Positions 61,536 to 64,000 of a stretch of 64,000 nt of DNA are shown piece by piece. How positions within the stretch are numbered: position 1 is the first letter of the stretch; every line of letters begins with the position of its first letter. The stretch is taken from NCBI RefSeq assembly GCF_013001025.1, contig NZ_CP053023.1:1-64000 (forward strand). The letters are read 5' to 3'. This stretch comes from Sphingobium yanoikuyae. Lineage in GTDB: Bacteria; Pseudomonadota; Alphaproteobacteria; Sphingomonadales; Sphingomonadaceae. Below the pieces are notes generated by a model that saw nothing but the letters and a program-made list of their open reading frames with translations, ran no database searches and had not been told where the DNA came from. Both the position numbers and the translations under genes were made by a program.

Positions 61536-62558
61536 ATGGGAACGGTGACAACGATCGGTTTGGATATCGCAAAGAGCGTGTTTCAGGTTCATGGTGTCGA
61601 CGCAGATGGAGGTGAAGTACTTCGGCAGCGACTGACGCGCAGCCGCATGCTTAAGTTCTTCGCCAAGCTACCACCATGTTTGATCGGCATCGAGGCATGC
61701 GCGTCATCGCATTATTGGGCCCGCGAGCTGTTGGCGCTGGGTCACGATGTAAAGCTGTTGCCAGCGCAGTATGTGAAGCCCTACGTCAAGCGCAGCAAGA
61801 ACGACGCGGCCGATGCAGAAGCGATCTGTGAGGCGGTGACGCGTCCGACCATGAGGTTCGTCGGGATTAAGTCGCCAGAGCAGCAGAGCGCAATGATGCT
61901 GCACCGAGTTCGCCTGATCCTGTGCCGCCAGCGCACTCAGCTCTCGAACGCGATCCGGGCGCATCTCGCAGAGTTCGGCGTCATTGCACCAATCGGCCGG
62001 AACGGTATCGAGCAACTGCTCGATGTGATTGCGGATATGACCGATGGTCGCGTGCCCACCGATGCGCGTATGTGCCTTGAGATGTTGGCTGTGCAGTTGC
62101 GGATCGTGAAGGAGCAGATCCTCGAAAATGATCGCCGCATCCTGGCCAGCGCGAGAGAGACTGAGCTTGGTCGGCGGCTCATGGAGATCCCGGGCGTCGG
62201 GCCGTTGCTCGCCAGCGCGATCGTCGCGACCGTTCCCGATCCAGCGATCTTCCGCTCAGGGCGCAACCTCGCGGCCTGGATCGGTTTGGTCCCGCGACAG
62301 AACTCAAGCGGCGGGAAGGAGCGTCTTGGCAGCATCACCAAGGCAGGGAATAGCTATCTGCGCCAGATGCTCATCGTCGGCGCCATGGCGGTCGTTCGCT
62401 ACGCTGAGCGCAACGGTGCGAAGCGACCTTGGCTGGTGCAGCTTCTCGCACGTCGCAAGACCAAGGTCGCGGCAGTGGCTTTAGCCAACAAGAACGCGCG
62501 CACGATCTGGGCAATGATGACGAGCGGCGAACGGTATCGCGAGCCGCTGGTCGCGTAG
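61536..62558 (+). CDS. IS110/IS1111-family DEDD transposase
   Basis: 340 residues. RuvC-like DEDD residues: Asp10 (GLDIAKSVF), Glu53 (GIEACASS), Asp90 and Asp93 (KNDAADAEA). The C-terminal transposase_20 domain has IPGVGPLLASAI and AWIGLVPRQNSSGGK with the catalytic-type serine. These elements are directed by a bridge RNA. Intact frame. The element inserted just before the second HWE kinase gene. Confidence 0.93.
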   Translation: MGTVTTIGLDIAKSVFQVHGVDADGGEVLRQRLTRSRMLKFFAKLPPCLIGIEACASSHYWARELLALGHDVKLLPAQYVKPYVKRSKNDAADAEAICEAVTRPTMRFVGIKSPEQQSAMMLHRVRLILCRQRTQLSNAIRAHLAEFGVIAPIGRNGIEQLLDVIADMTDGRVPTDARMCLEMLAVQLRIVKEQILENDRRILASARETELGRRLMEIPGVGPLLASAIVATVPDPAIFRSGRNLAAWIGLVPRQNSSGGKERLGSITKAGNSYLRQMLIVGAMAVVRYAERNGAKRPWLVQLLARRKTKVAAVALANKNARTIWAMMTSGERYREPLVA

Positions 62559-62755
62559 GAACACGGCGCGGGCAACGGCGCCATGAGGTTGGAAAGGGCG
62601 GACAGGAGCTAATGCAGAAAGTCGGTTGAAACCGCCGGATCGGGAAAACCCATCTCGCCCCAAGCACCTCGAGTGCGTGAAATTGATCGGGACCCGAAAC
62701 GCGCGAATGGCATTACGGCCAGCGGCATCATGCGCCGCACCAACAGGTCGGACAC
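62559..62755 (+). other. Right flank of the IS110/IS1111 element; possible bridge-RNA region
   Basis: 197 bp after the transposase with no gene. In IS1111-type elements the bridge RNA lies in the right flank. Short self-complementary stretches are visible (for example AACCGCCGG and nearby GGCATTACGGCC), but the exact element end and RNA could not be defined. Confidence 0.35.
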
Positions 62756-64000
62756 ATGGCCGCACCAACCAACAATGCGACGCTCAATATGCCACTTGCC
62801 AACGGAGGGCCGTCCACACATGGAGCGAGGACGAGCGCGTTGCCGCGTTGGACCGCTATGACATTCTTGATACGCCAACCGAGCCGATCTTTGACGACAT
62901 CGCCCGTCTGGCCTCCGAGGCGCTTGGGGCGCCGATCGCCGTGGTCAACCTTATCGCGACCGCGCGGCAGTGGTTCAAAGCCGAAATCAGCATCGGCGCG
63001 CGCGAACTCCCTCTGGAAGTCTCGATCTGCGCGCATGCGCTGCTCGAGGAGGACATGATGGTGATCCCCGACACACGGCTCGATCCGCGGGTCGATTGCA
63101 ATCCCCTGGTTACGGCCGAAGGTGGTCTTCGCTTCTATGCCGGGGCGCTTCTCAAGACACCCGACGGTCTGCCCATCGGCACGCTGTGCGTTCTTGATCG
63201 GCAGCCTCGCCCGGAGGGCATCACGCCCTTCCAGCGGCTCACCCTCGAAGTGCTGGCGCGCCAGGTCATGACGCAGCTGGAATTGCGCAGGTCGCTCAGC
63301 CAGCAGCAAGAAACGCTCGCGCAGCTCGCTGCGAGCGAGGAGCGGACCCGCCTTGCCCTTGACGCAGGCGAACTCGGCGCCTGGGAATCGACCCCGGCGC
63401 TGCGTTCGCTCAAATGGGACGCGCGCACCCGGGAGTTGCTTGGCCACGAACCTGACGAAGCGCTCGACTATGAAACCTCGTTTCTCGCGCGGGTTCATGC
63501 CGAGGATCGCGAGCGGGTCGCTGCCCTTATCGCCGAGGCGCTGGCCCCTGGGGGCGCAGGCACGGTCAGCGTCGAATATCGCACGGTCAATCCTCGTGAT
63601 GGCCGTGAGCGCTGGATCCACGCCAAGGGCGCGCTTGCCGTAGGTCTGGGCGGCGAACAGAAGTTCGTCGGCACGGTGCGGGACATCACCGCGGAAAAGG
63701 ATGCCGAGATGCATCGGCGGCTGCTGACTGGCGAGCTCCAGCACCGGGTCAAGAATACGCTCGCCGTGGTAAATGCCATCGTCCACCAGTCGCTCCGCAG
63801 CGCGCCCTCGATGGAGGAGGCGAGTACCGCGATCGGGCAGCGCCTCCAGACCCTGGGCGCCGCTTACGAGTTGCTAACCCGCACCGACTGGACGGTGGCG
63901 CCGATCGGCGCTGTCGCCGAAGGAACAACGGCGCTTCATGGCGCTCGCACAGGCGCGATCCGGATTGCGGGGCCTGACCTTCTTCTATCGGCACGGGCCT
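62756..64000 (+). CDS. GAF-PAS-HWE histidine kinase, 3' end outside the window; 5' frame uncertain
   Basis: From about 62821 the frame reads a GAF domain (DERVAALDRYDILDTP..., VSICAHALLEEDMMVI), a PAS domain (TRLALDAGELGAWE..., WIHAKGALAVGL) and a HWE dimerisation region (GELQHRVKNTLAVVNAIVHQSL) to the window end. No start codon exists in that frame; the plausible ATG at 62756 is in another frame and reads MAAPTNNATLNMPLANGGPST before the GAF frame takes over near 62816-62821. One missing base there would join them. So it is either frameshifted or starts at a non-standard codon. Confidence 0.75.

Overview
The window is GC-rich alphaproteobacterial DNA, most likely from a sphingomonad (Sphingobium, Novosphingobium or Sphingomonas type) and probably from a conjugative megaplasmid or an integrative conjugative element. 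The reasons are a MucR/Ros regulator, HWE-family histidine kinases, an LpiA/AcvB lipid pair, and a large set of plasmid-type genes: two DUF736 copies, KlcA/ArdB, ArdC, a large ParB-like protein, a DUF2493/SLOG protein, a strawberry-notch methylase-helicase, TraD and a MobF relaxase. No rRNA, tRNA or CRISPR array was seen.

Layout. 1-6.6 kb: the 3' part of a DegP-type protease, a YoaK-type membrane protein overlapping a spermidine-synthase-like gene, a zinc-finger/Toprim primase, a GAF-HWE kinase-receiver protein, and a MucR regulator. 6.9-11.3 kb: a DUF4238 gene, then a leftward lpiA(mprF)-acvB pair for lysyl-phosphatidylglycerol. 11.5-24.7 kb: one strawberry-notch-like methylase/helicase gene broken into three pieces by two recombinase-in-trio (RIT) elements. 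Each element has three overlapping tyrosine recombinases, terminal inverted repeats and a perfect palindrome at its left end; the second also carries a secreted-protein passenger gene. 24.7-35.9 kb: a ParB-like gene with a long hairpin leader, ArdC, and many small plasmid genes, including a thermonuclease, a DpdA/TGT-like protein and a PP-loop protein. 36-39.4 kb: a leftward stress block (Dps, KatE-type catalase, ankyrin protein). 39.5-44.5 kb: a frameshifted small gene, KlcA, hypothetical genes and a recently duplicated DUF736 gene. 44.6-49 kb: an SLC13-type permease, an anchored hypothetical protein, a short SSB and a NYN-domain protein. 49-52.5 kb: DUF2493 and small genes whose leaders carry two pairs of conserved structured elements. 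53.2-59.7 kb: the DNA-processing operon (ribbon-helix-helix protein, TraD, relaxase and small followers). 59.7-64 kb: a DUF805 protein, a secreted FG-GAP-like protein, an IS110/IS1111 insertion and the start of a second HWE kinase running off the window.

How it fits together. The transfer module (RHH, TraD, relaxase) would process DNA at an oriT probably lying just upstream. ArdC and KlcA would protect the incoming strand from restriction. SSB, the Toprim primase and the ParB-like protein would support replication and maintenance. The helicase/methylase would normally belong to this set but is disrupted here. Cargo is stress-oriented: peroxide (catalase, Dps), envelope charge (LpiA/AcvB), periplasmic proteolysis (DegP) and light/stress-type kinases.

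The observation most likely to be undescribed is a 123-125 nt three-way-junction element present twice, 60-69 nt upstream of two start codons (49357-49479 and 51723-51847), with compensatory changes in its stems. A second conserved leader block (49222-49271 and 52634-52684) faces two small leftward genes.
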